From Jaapia argillacea MUCL 33604 (lineage: Eukaryota > Basidiomycota > Agaricomycetes > Jaapiales > Jaapiaceae): a DNA stretch of 64,000 nucleotides. Made by a program: the position numbers and the translations under genes. The notes beneath the pieces were generated by a model. The model made no database searches. It saw only the letters and a program-made list of their open reading frames with translations, and had not been told where the DNA came from. Shown one piece after another: positions 34,938-45,289 of this stretch; position 1 is the first letter of the stretch; each line of letters begins with the position of its first letter. Location: the NCBI GenBank assembly GCA_000697665.1, contig KL197712.1, positions 182,473-246,472 of the forward strand, given 5' to 3'.

Positions 34938-37027
34938 TCATGATTGCGGAGAACTCCACGCGAGTCTGACTTCTTCGTAGAAGTCGTCATCGTCGAGAGC
35001 CCGGAAGCCAGTCAATGCAAGGCCCTTTACAATGGTAATACACGTGTCGTGAGCTCTTGTTGTTCGAGCGGCTGCAGTGAAGGCCGGTGTGTGGTTTCCG
35101 CCGTTGGGCTCCGTCGTAATTCCTAAAACGCAATCATTCAAGCAGATGACGGATTATCATGATCATCTTCCTCACCGAAAGCCGGGTGAATGGAGGGCAC
35201 AGCTGCACGGTCGTCTCATCAGAAACTTGCGGAACCATACATCGATTCCACTTACAAAAAGAAACATTCCCCTTTCGAGCCTCTGAATCAGAAACGACAT
35301 CAGGGTGAGAGGGGAGGGACTCACGAAATCGGTGGAAGCAGGGCTAGAATGGGAGACGGTGGTAGTGAACCCATACCGTTGCATATTATCAGCGAATTCC
35401 TGTGCTACGGAATATGGTTGGTGGGCATCGACGTATCAAGACACGGAGCTATTCACAAAGAACAGTGTTTTGGCGCAACTCGTAGTACGGTTGTGCGGCG
35501 GAGATTTTGATTCCACACCCCGTCGCAAGGGCGGCAGCACTGCAACAAGGTTAAATATGCTCCGACCTTCGTAGGTGACGGGGACTTACTCGAAACACGC
35601 TGTGACACGATCGCGAAGCACCTCGAGCTCACGCTTCGTTGGAGCCCGCACGTACCAACGCATCTTGGTATAATCTGGGATAACTGGGAATATAGGTCAG
35701 TCGAGCTGAGGTGGGTGTCATATTTAGAGTGACTTAAACCATTTGCGACAAGTTCCGCTCCTGTTACGACGCCATGCACCCTGTGGTCCGGTTTTATTTG
35801 CTGTCGCAGTACGGCCACACTAGAGTACGCGAGGAACGCGGCATCCAATGCGTTGACACCCTCCCAAGGGGCAGCGGATGCGTGGGCACTGTTGGACTAT
35901 GTGAGCTGTATAAGGGCGAGCCTGCGATGAGAGGCATACGTGTGTCCAAAGAATTCAACCTCCAATGCTTGCATGGCGAGGGAAGGGATGATTGAGGAAG
36001 TAGACGGTGCTCCGCTGGATGGATGACACCTATATAGCGGTCAGTTACCGGTAGGTTCAGAGAGGTAGGTGACCAACATCATGCAAATATCCATGTCGTC
36101 ATATCCACCCCGTTCAAGGAGTATTGCCTTTCCCCCGCCGCCTTCTTCACCTAAATTGCACGTCAAGTAGACGATTGACTGGAGGATAACTGACTAACCT
36201 GGAGTGCCAAGCAAAACAATTTTGCCTTGTATATCTTGCGCCTCCAAGATGGACTTTACTGCCAGGGCCACACCGACGCCAGCTATGGCAATCAAATTAT
36301 GTCCACAAGCGTGGCCGATCCGCGGTAAAGCGTCCATTTCGGAGTTGATTCCGAGAACTCTGCCGCCCGTTCCCTTTGTCCATTCTGCTCTCCATGCAGT
36401 TTCTAGCCCGAGATAGTTCTGGGTGACTTGAAAACCTTGATCAGCCATGAAGGCCGTCAAAACATCCCGCGCATATCTAGCGGTATTATTTTGAACTCTC
36501 TGCGGTACAGTCAAAGGGGAGATATTGGGCACCTCTCCTCAAACATCAGTTCTGGGTGATCTGGTCGGATTAAGAAATCAGACGTGAAAATTGGGGTCTC
36601 AACGTGGAGGCTCTCACCGTGAATTTGAAGGCTGAGCTTCCGTAGCAAAGGTGAGAGCTCGTCCATCCGCGTTTCCAGCACTCTGAAAACATCTTGGTAC
36701 CATCCCGCCTTTTCGTTATAAGGCGGGGGTGATTGTGATTGACTAAGCACCCGGTCTATTGGAGAGGACGAGAAGTCACAGCAAGACGCGAAATGCATAT
36801 CGGGCTCCTACATAAAGTGGGTTAAAAATGAGAGGCAAAAAACTAGGGGGGGATCTCACGAGTGAATTTTCTTTTCCGAAGATATCAGGGCCGCGGGGGT
36901 CAGAGTGCGCATCACTTGCCTGTCCTTGGGTATTGGATCCATTCACATGCCGTCTGAAAGAAAACCGCCGACGCAATTCCTGGAATCCGCCGAAACATCC
37001 AGGATGACCTCCTTGACCTTCTGACAT
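34938..37027 (-). CDS. Peptidase M20 family amidohydrolase
   Basis: A zinc-dependent hydrolase of the M20D (aminoacylase / PM20D2 dipeptidase) type; the physiological substrate is unknown. The spliced protein has a disordered N-terminal extension (MSEGQGGHPGCFGGFQELRR), then YNEKAGWYQDVFRVLETRMD, IHDHPELMFEE, and AWRAEWTKGTGGRVLGINSE. Metal-binding residues are visible at INSEMDALPRIGHACGHN (Asp and His) and GTPGEEGGGGKAILLERGGY (Glu pair). The lid domain follows: ALEVEFFGHTAHASAAPWEG, NALDAAFLAYSSVAVLRQQI, then KMRWYVRAPTKRELEVLRDR. The C-terminal block is GGNHTPAFTAAARTTRAHDT. About eight introns are needed. The N-terminal extension of about 80 residues is longer than in typical family members. 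Confidence 0.88.
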
Positions 37028-37090
37028 GAAAAGGATGAAAAAATAGCAGAGATAGTCGAGGTTTTCTTCAACGGTACGACATCGAGTTTC

Positions 37091-38425
37091 TCACTTTATA
37101 GCCCCCATGGTAGGCAACACAAGGCTGACTGTTGTGGGCTCCAGATACGCAAGAATTGATCCGCCAAGATCCATTTCTGCGAACTGAGGTCCTGCCTACG
37201 GCAGCGCCGTCCTCATCGGAGGTGATAAACACGTAAAGGGAATTGGAAGATTCTCGACAACTCACCAGTGAGGCACTCCGCGACGCTATGACGATCAATT
37301 CCAAAGCAGGCCGAGAAGGTGACACAGCTGTATTCCCATAAGGCGCAGCTCCGAGAAACATAATTTTGCAAGTGTACAGAGATAGAAGGTCAGAGTAAAC
37401 ATGGTCCCTGCTTGTAAACCATAAAGAGTCCCTCTAGGCAGGCGTCTCTCGCAAGCGAGGCCTTCTCGGAGATGTCTGAGTATTGCAACGCCGACTGCCA
37501 GTGACAACGAGCGAGTGTCCACAGGCGAAGGTCCCCTAATGCCACCAATGGACGGGACGGGTATTGCTATGACCACGTGGCCAGACGGGCCGGAAGATTG
37601 ATCGAGAGGGTTTGCGTGAGGAGATAGGAACAGTCGGCAACGAGGACTCTGTCAATGGGAGTTGGGGGTGGTTGATCCACGATAAGAATGGAATGCGTTT
37701 TTCCTCCTTGCTCGCTGGTATCTAAAAATGCTCTTGGTTACGTAGAGAGGGGAAGCTAGGGAAAGTTGCTCCTTGGTTAGGCTGTGCGAAATTTGATTGT
37801 GAGGAGCAAGCAACGCCAACATTCGAAAGGGGAACAACATGCGGTCGAAAAGGGCACCCCAGTTGTGCCTTGATTAACTGGATCCGCGGAGCGCTCAGCA
37901 ACCCTGGCGAAAAGATGTAAAGATGGGAGCTGTAATCGCTTATGGTGTCTGGCAACAATGTGTGGCGCACTGTAAGGTTCTTCGATATCTGTTTGTACTC
38001 GAAGAGTCAGTCAGCCAATCATAATGTGAAATGAACCCAGCCAGCAAATGAGATGGAGGTCGTACTTCGAATTCGATAATCTGACCACACCCAACTGTCC
38101 CTTCAAGTTTGAGGGTGGGATTGAAGCTATCTCGACTCCACCTTGCTAAAGGTATGAGGGGAACTGCGGAGCCCACCGTGGTTCGCGTGTCATGGTAAAC
38201 GTCTGTGACGTAGGTGCGGAAAGGATGGAACAGTCTACGATGCAAAATCATGGAGTAGTCTGGGCGTTGGGGAGGTATTTCAAAGCTTCCAGACATCCAT
38301 GACTTGGAAAGGAGGTATGCCCTCAGTTGAGATTGTGACTGCAAACTTTCGATAGGTAGGCATGACGAGACCGCTGAAGAAGATATTTTGTTCAGAGGAA
38401 CACCAAGTATGACGGTACAAGGCAC
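37091..38425 (-). CDS. Unidentified spliced gene, 3' end ambiguous
   Basis: I do not recognise this product. A 161-codon frame starts MPCTVILGVPLNKISSSAVS and contains GSFEIPPQRPDYSMILHRRL. A phase-1 intron with donor gtacga (at about 38067) continues the same frame as IIEFEDIEEPYSAPHIVARH, and a further intron leads to EEKRIPFLSWINHPQLPLTE, then RPVWPRDLRLWTLARCHWQS and EKASLARDACLEGLFMVYKQ. Beyond that the same frame meets one TGA (37400 region) and then reopens for about 60 codons to the stop at 37091. Either another intron changes the frame, the last exon differs, or the gene is damaged. No signal peptide or motif stands out. Start and 3' end are both uncertain. Confidence 0.38.
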
Positions 38426-39092
38426 CGAGGGTATGGGTCATTGGTGGCAAGATTCGCTACACCGGCGGGGGGTTTACCCCCCTGGCTACCCAGCGTGACT
38501 GAACGAGTAACTTGAAGAGCGCAATTTCTCCACCCTTATTTATGATATGGTATTGGAGGATCAGATGTACGCTGGCTGGGGAGACCGAATTCAACCCACT
38601 GTCGCGCGGGACGGAGTTCACTGAGCGTGCGGGCGATAACCTGGCGGCTAAAGTTCTAGCTCGAAAACCCAAGAGCTCGAGAGTATAAACAGAGAAATCA
38701 GGGCGGTGCAAGTGTTCAACAAGTTTTCGAGCACCTTAATGAGTGACAAGGCAAATTTGGCATCGAAGCGATAACAAACTTTGGAGGGCAGTGGCGGCGG
38801 TTCCCAAACGATGTCCGTGCTGCGAGCCTCCAGAGCTGTGGCCTCCAGAATCGTTCCAGTTCGTCTAAGTAGAAGCATACAGCGACAACATAGGCAGTTT
38901 CGTGGAAGTAACAAAGTAGAGTCCTGCTGCGTCGAACCCTGTTGACTGTGCCACATGGCTTAGATGGAGTCATCATGGAGGGCGCCGCGGCACCTTACAT
39001 CCCAGCATTGGCCAACGATCAGATTAACAGGTTTATTTGAGACCTACATGTGCTGCTTGCTTAACATTTGACTCCATCTCGACTCAAGTTGC
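38426..39092. other. Region between divergent genes; possible extra minus-strand exons
   Basis: Should contain the promoters of the unidentified minus gene and of the transcription factor gene. Two minus-strand frames (38648-38956 and 38457-38711) can be joined in phase across a GT-AG intron: ALSLIK then LLGFRARTLAARLSPARSVN. They might be 5' exons of the unidentified gene or a separate small gene, but I could not connect them in phase to the frame starting at 38425. Confidence 0.3.
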
Positions 39093-42000
39093 ATGCCTGC
39101 CAATATCGCGCCCTCAAGCGGTCCTCAGCGCACATCTCGTTCATTGCTAAACGACAGAGAGAGTAAACGAGCCAGAGGAGAAATATCATGTGCTGAATGT
39201 CGCAGGTTGGTCTCCAGGAATATTCTGTAGATGCTATGTCATCTTGACGGCAGGGCAGACTCAAGCTCAAGTGCGACAAGCAAGTTCCGTGTGGAACTTG
39301 CGTGAGGAGAGGGTGTTCGAACATCTGCCCTAATGGTGAGATACCTAGGTATACATGGCCTGCAGTAATCTGACGATTTCAGGCAAATTAACGGGGGGTC
39401 ATGGTTCTCGGTGAGTCTCAGCGATTCTCCCTCCCCCTAGTTGCTAATATACTCCGTTTACCTCAGCCTTATACTGGCGGACACGGAGAAGCTTCATCGA
39501 AAGATTGCAGAGATGAGTGATCGTATCCGTCAACTAGAAGATGCTCTCGCTGTCCTGCAAGCCAACACCTCCAAAGAGCGTCATCCCCTCCTTGGCGAAG
39601 AGTTCAAAAATGTCAAGTTCTGGCCGGAACCTGTGACCGAAGCCCCAGAACAACCAGATTATGATCCCATTGCGGAAACCGTGGATGCCTTGGGAACACT
39701 GACTATCAGCGAGACTGGAGAAGCCAAGTACTACGGTCGTTCCGCAGGTTCAGAGGTAAATCCGAATATGTCTGAAGCTTAATGAAACATCTCATCCTAT
39801 CCCGATTTTATCAGGCGCTACTATTCGTAAAGTCCATTCTTGTGTTGTTGTCCCCTCGCTTATTTGTTGGAACTCAGGCTCGCGAATCCCAATGCATCGC
39901 GGACGACTTCAGGACAGACCCGTACAAACCAGGGCAATACTTCTTTTCGACCATCCCTTTCGCTTTACGAAGCGATCTTGAAGCACTTCCCCAACGCCTC
40001 GACGACTCTCTGCCACCCCTCCCCCGAGCTTGGGCACTGTGCGAACTATTTTTTGAACATGCTTCATGGTATTTCAGACCAGTTCGGAGAGAAGAACTCG
40101 TCGACGAAGTCATGACACCCATCTATAATGTTATCAAACAGAAGGATCTCTCAGAATCCGACCCTTCCGTCGCGAAACCCACCCCCTTAGGAGAGAGTTG
40201 TCCACACAAGATGGCCTTGCTTTACATGGTATTTTCGATTGGAGCTCTTGTGGACCTTACGCTTTCCGCATACAACGAAGAAGCTCATCAGTACTTTGAG
40301 ATGGGTCGCGCAGCGTTGGCTCTCCGGTCGATTGCTGAGTCACCAAGTATCGAAACTATTCAGGCTATGAGTCTTACGGCGCTCTACCACTCGATGTCGG
40401 GCGAGAGAAGTAGCGTTGAAAGATCTTGGATCACTATGTCGTTATGTGCTCGACTCAGCCACAGTGTAGGTCTCGCTACTGGTTCCAGTCAGAGATTGGC
40501 TGATAGAAATTTCTTGTACGACCAGATTGGGCTTCGTAAGTAACTCGCTTTGTTGACACGTCTACACTAAGCAATCCACGTCACAGACCGAGATTGCGCT
40601 CGATGGGGACTTGATGCGAAGACAATACAAAAGCGTCGCTATGTTTTCTGGGAGATCTATGCTGCGGATTTGGTACTCGTGAGTTCCTTTCCTTTCAACC
40701 ACGATCAGTATGACGACCACGCCTTTCCCTTCAGAACTTGCATGTAGGAAGGCCACCGTCCACCCATCTATCCTACGCAGACTGTGAGTTCCCATTGGAC
40801 GATGAACCAACACTCAACGAGCAGGGAGAACCTGAGGCTGGATGTAAGTTGCCACCGTGGTTCACCTCCCGGTTGTATGGTTACCAAATAGGATATGGTA
40901 GTCTTTGCCTGGCGCTACATCGTGAGCAAACAACAGATGGGTCCCGTTCTGGAACGACTGGTCTCTACAAAGCCAACACGTTACGAAGATATTCTCGAAC
41001 TCGACCGTGTCATCAGGCAAAGTCCGCCGCCAAAGTCTCTGAAGCCCAAGCATAAGGTTCAAGTAGATTATGAGGACCCTCCTACTTGTTTGAAGCATTG
41101 GCTGGTGTCACATATGCGATTCACGAGTTGAGTTTTTTTCATTTCCTCCGACTATCGTTGACGGAACACTGATGATATGGTTGCGTTATGTAGCGATGCT
41201 TTACCTCCATCGATCATACTTTACACAAGCCCTACTAGACCACCCCAAGAATCCACTCCTGAGCCCGTTTGCACCGTCTTACCTCGCGGCATACCGCGTT
41301 TCATCAGCCATCATCACTACCAACACGGATTTCCATTCCAGGTGCCCGTTGATATTTGCCAGGATAGGATCATTCTGGACGCATATGTTCTCGGCATCTG
41401 TTCGTCCCTTTCGCCGTCGTTCTTACATCCCTGTCGGCGACTTTGGACTCATTTCGGTATTCGCTCATCTTATGGTCAGATCATCCTCGGATTTGTGGTG
41501 ACACGAACTCCTAAATCTACGATGGCACCCCATGCGTTCGCCCAGTTGTGTCTGGCATTTGATGTATTTGAGAAGGGAGCGGAGACGAATGTCCGTGCAC
41601 AACGGTTCTTGGTAAGCATTGATACATTGACACCCTCGTTGCATAGGTCGCCCACCTATGTTGTGTGTTTAGGCAGTCCTCCGAAAGATGAAAGATAAAG
41701 CGTGTACCGTCTTCAGTCAAACTCAGACTCAGACTGATTACACGAAGCCTCGGCCTCCAACTTCCCTTCGAGCTGAATTTGGGGTGGTAGATGACGGCAA
41801 CGATGACCTTTCACTATTTGGAGGACAGACGCGGGTATTGTCGAGTAATTTGCTATCCAAGAGATGGGTCAATCGCTCTCGTAATAGTCGTTTGGCCAGC
41901 GCGTCGACTTCAACCACTCCCACGGATACGAACCTTGAGGCATCTTCTTCAGCAGGCCAGGCTATGCCAGAGCCTGGTAGCAGCACTCCCTCGCAATCTG

Positions 42001-42404
42001 AGGATTCGCCCTCCGTCCAGCCATCAGTGGAGATGGACCAGTTCGCGGACTTTTCTCCCTTGGCATGGGCCGAATCTCCCTGGGACGCAGCCTTTGCGCA
42101 ATGGCCTCAACCATTCCCGTCGTTTTCGCCCAACTTTCCACCTCCTCCCGATTTCTCGCAAACGCAGCAGCAGCCAATCCAGCAGTCCGAGCCTAGTATC
42201 CTAGATCTTGACCCGTCGCCTTCTATGTACCCCATACCTCCAAACCCAGGATACCTTTCGTTCGATTCCCTGCCTGGTCAAGGTGCTGCAGCCAGCCCAT
42301 TTTTCGGAGGACTCGATATGCGATTGCCAATTGTGGCGCCTGGGGATGATGAGCAGTGGATGAAATTGATGCGGGAGTCTGGCTTGCTGGATGACTCGAC
42401 GTAG
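39093..42404 (+). CDS. Zn(II)2Cys6 transcription factor with fungal_trans domain
   Basis: A fungus-specific nuclear regulator. It starts MPANIAPSSGPQRTSRSLLN and then has the binuclear zinc cluster, split by one intron: GEISCAECRRLKLKCDKQVP then CGTCVRRGCSNICPNG, with six Cys at workable C6 spacing. A leucine-rich coiled coil follows (LHRKIAEMSDRIRQLEDALA), typical of dimerisation. The middle homology region includes MALLYMVFSIGALVDLTLSA, EMGRAALALRSIAESPSIET, IQAMSLTALYHSMSGERSSV, and RYVFWEIYAADLVLNLHVGR. The C-terminus is acidic and rich in Pro, Ser and Gln, a plausible activation domain, ending RESGLLDDST. About nine introns. An alternative upstream ATG at 38974 could give an extra first exon. 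The regulated pathway is unknown. Confidence 0.9.
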
Positions 42405-42802
42405 TTACGAAGACATGGCTAGCTTCTGAAGTATGCTAGTTGGACAGTAGTAATATAGCGGTGTTGTGGTCTTGCTTATCCTTGTCGCTCATTTGCTCGA
42501 GGTAAGTTTTAGATGATACCGTTTTGCTGCGGTGGTTGGATGAGTATACTAAGTGACATTGCAAACTGCAAACTAGGAAGCAGTTGGTCGTTTGGACTCC
42601 TCTTCGACGATCAGAGATCATTTGCTGTCATTCATCGCCTTGTCGTTGGTGACATTGTAGCACTGTGACGTGTGACCGTCGCGCAAACGTCAGTGTCACG
42701 TGCCAGTCACAGTGACTTTGAGACGCGACCCGACTGGGTCATGTGTTTCATCCAAGCTGATAGTAATACCACCAACACTTCATCAACCAGGTTACTCTCA
42801 TT
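42405..42802. promoter_or_regulatory. RAD9 promoter region with palindromes
   Basis: Contains the 3' UTR of the transcription factor gene and the RAD9 promoter. The last 140 bases hold a dense set of elements: an E-box CACGTG (42697-42702), a palindrome AGTCAC-A-GTGACT (42705-42717), and GACGCGAC (42722-42729), about 75 bases before the RAD9 start. Confidence 0.55.
42705..42717. repeat. Palindrome AGTCAC-A-GTGACT
   Basis: Perfect 6-base arms around one base. AGTCA half-sites resemble AP-1/GCN4-type bZIP targets. It lies between an E-box and an ACGCG element in the RAD9 promoter. Confidence 0.7.
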
Positions 42803-44683
42803 ATGCAGGCTACAATCGACGCAGTTGCTCTGAAGCGTGACTCATCCTCTGATTGACCCTGCGTCATTTATACTGAGAGTACTTAGCGTTTACCAGGGCT
42901 TTGACCTGTCTCTCCAAGTATGGTGACGATCTTTCCATCTATGCAACTCCCGAGACGTTCTCTCTCTCAGCGACGAACTCCTCAAAGTCTGCGTACTGTC
43001 GATTCAAGTACAATTACAACTTCTTCACCAAGTACAATGTGGGAAACAATAGGGATAGACAACAGGACGACTTTGCCGAAGAGGTTCATCAAGTCTTGAC
43101 GGTCACTGGCCAACTGTTGACGAAGGTCCGTGTCTGACACTCGTGATAATGATTAGACATCTTTTTTGATGAAATACGACGCATATAGTCACTCCTCTCG
43201 ATCTTAAAGCACCGAACAGTCGAAAAGTCTGTTGAGAAATGCGTATTGTCTATCATAGAAGGCGCTCCTCCTTCCCAAGGTGACCGCTCGGACGAGGAGA
43301 CCGATTCTCTGGAGAGCAGACTCGTTATCCGTTTGCATTGCAAGCACGGTACATTTTATCTTACTAGTGTCAGGAGAGAAGAGATTGTTGACCTACCAAT
43401 ATTAGGTATCGTGAAAACCCATCGCCTACTGCTCTTATCACAGCCTTCCCTGTTGGCCCCGGGTTTGCAAGACTCTGAGTTTCAATCTCGGCTCACGATC
43501 GGCCCAAGAGCCATCAAGGACATTGTTGAGCATTTCCCCTCAGCCAAGAGCGGCAAGAGTGATCCGCAACTTGTTTGGACCTTCCACGATTCTGAGGTCC
43601 AGCTGAAAAGCTTGGAAAATATTGTTGATGCCAGAGGTATGCTTTAATGTTTTCCTACGCTATCTGTCGCTGAACGATGGCCAAAGGGAGGGCACAGCTT
43701 TCAACCGAGTTGACAATCAGTGCTGCCGAATTTGACGTCTACGACGTGAAGTTGCTTCCAACCACGATTGCATTCCACTTGCGTGAATTCAATGTCCGTA
43801 GTCGCCAACCACGGATCCTTCAATCGTGCTCACTACTTCCCCTTGATATAGGCAACCATCGCTTACGCAGAGAGCATGTCCCTTGCCTTAGATCTCTCCT
43901 TCACAGACCCCAACTACCCACTTCGCATTGATGTGGAGGACGACAACTCGGAAACACTGTTCGTCATTTCCACTAGTCATGCATATGGTAACAGCGGTGG
44001 CGGTAACGGGGCGTCAGCGAACGGGAGCCAAAATCGAGATCGATCTACTCCGCCTTCGGGACAAAGCAAGAAGCGCGCACGTGAAGAAGACAGTCGACCT
44101 TCCACGAGTAGTGGGGTCTTGGAAAGAAAGAGGCCGATGAAAGCTGTCCAAAGTGTGGATGCTGCCGCTCTCGCTAATAGCATGAGAGCGCCTCCCAGAC
44201 CCGAGCCCCAGCGTCGATCACCGCTATCGATGCCTCCACCGTCACTACCTCCTCCTCAATCCGCCCACCCACGCCCACCGCTTTTCACCCAAAGACCAGG
44301 GGTACTTGACAATGGCCCAGAAGACCCATTATTCCTGCCCGCATCTCAGCTTTCATTGGCAGACCAGGAAGTTCTCCGGGAGACTGGTTTGGGAATTGAA
44401 AAGATGACAGCAGCAGAGTTGGACGCGTTGTTTGATGACAGTGCTGATCCTGATCTAGATTTCGAATTCGGTTCACCAGGAGCTGGAGGAGAACAACAAG
44501 GGGACTGGGACATGGCAGACGGAGGGAAGGCAGTCGACGGCTTCGAGTTAGTCGATGAGCTAGAAGTATTCGAGGCCACTCAAGGTGATCAGGATGGAGA
44601 TAAAGTATGTGCCCTCTCCACTTTCCCCTGGAAAAGCCATGCTCACGTCCGTCAAGACATTCAGGCCACTGTTCGAGGATTGA
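42803..44683 (+). CDS. RAD9: DNA-damage checkpoint clamp subunit Rad9
   Basis: Rad9 forms the PCNA-like 9-1-1 clamp with Rad1 and Hus1, is loaded at DNA damage and recruits the ATR activator TopBP1. It starts MQATIDAVALK and after a short intron continues AFTRALTCLSKYGDDLSIYA, TPETFSLSATNSSKSAYCRF and KYNYNFFTKYNV, the first PCNA-like domain. A second domain includes ESRLVIRLHCKHGIVKTHRL and ELTISAAEFDVYDVKLLPTT. Then come AESMSLALDLSFTDPNYPLR and a disordered tail rich in Ser, Pro and Gly with acidic stretches (ADPDLDFEFGSPGAGGEQQG), the usual site of checkpoint phosphorylation. The last intron resolves to the end KTFRPLFED, a typical fungal Rad9 C-terminus, so the stop is 44681-44683. About seven introns; length near 465 aa. 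Confidence 0.92.
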
Positions 44684-44915
44684 GCATTGTCCTACTATAC
44701 ATCGGTACGGTCCCCTCGTAACTTCGATATGCATTCGTCCGGGTCATAAAAGGTCATGATACATGTCGTCAACGGCTAAGGAATACGCATATGTTCGTGA
44801 TGATGATACAATTATAAAGGTCCGCGCATCTACAAGCCTAATCAGCGTAATTGAAGGCCTGAGAAGGGATGGACATACTAAGAAATATCCATACCCGTAA
44901 GTCCCAGTAATGGAT

Positions 44916-45289
44916 CTACAACATACTCTTCCGTCTTTTCTCTGCAGCCTTCTGGAGGTCATCGAGCAGGTCTCGAGAGTGACGCTGGTCTAGCGCGGTC
45001 ATCAAGTCAGCTCGACAACCACCGATTATTATCGTTTGCATGTGGACACACCGGGTAAGAGACCGCCATGTCTGTAAATATCCCTCAGATCATTTGAGGC
45101 CCTCTTCTTCCGAATCGTCCTCTCTGTTGGCCCCGAGGAATTGCTGCTATTCCGACTGTGCCCTGGGCTGGTATCATGACTCCTCTCGTTCACTATTCGG
45201 CTGGGGAACTCCAATCCATCCCTCTGTACTCGTTCCTTTGCATATGTAGTGCAAGAGGTATCGTGATGGAGAACATCAATGCTCGTCAT
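44916..45289 (-). CDS. Small unidentified charged protein
   Basis: I do not recognise this product. Two exons join at a phase-1 intron (about 44995-45037). The protein starts MTSIDVLHHDTSCTTYAKER, is Ser/Asn-rich in the middle (HSRNSSNSSGPTERTIRKKR), and ends in a helical segment DLMTALDQRHSRDLLDDLQK then AAEKRRKSML. Length is about 110 aa. The frame is open further upstream to 45394 with a Cys- and aromatic-rich extension, so an earlier start or a further 5' exon is possible. No signal peptide is seen with the start chosen. The clean splice and strongly helical, charged end argue for a real gene; function is unknown. Confidence 0.45.
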
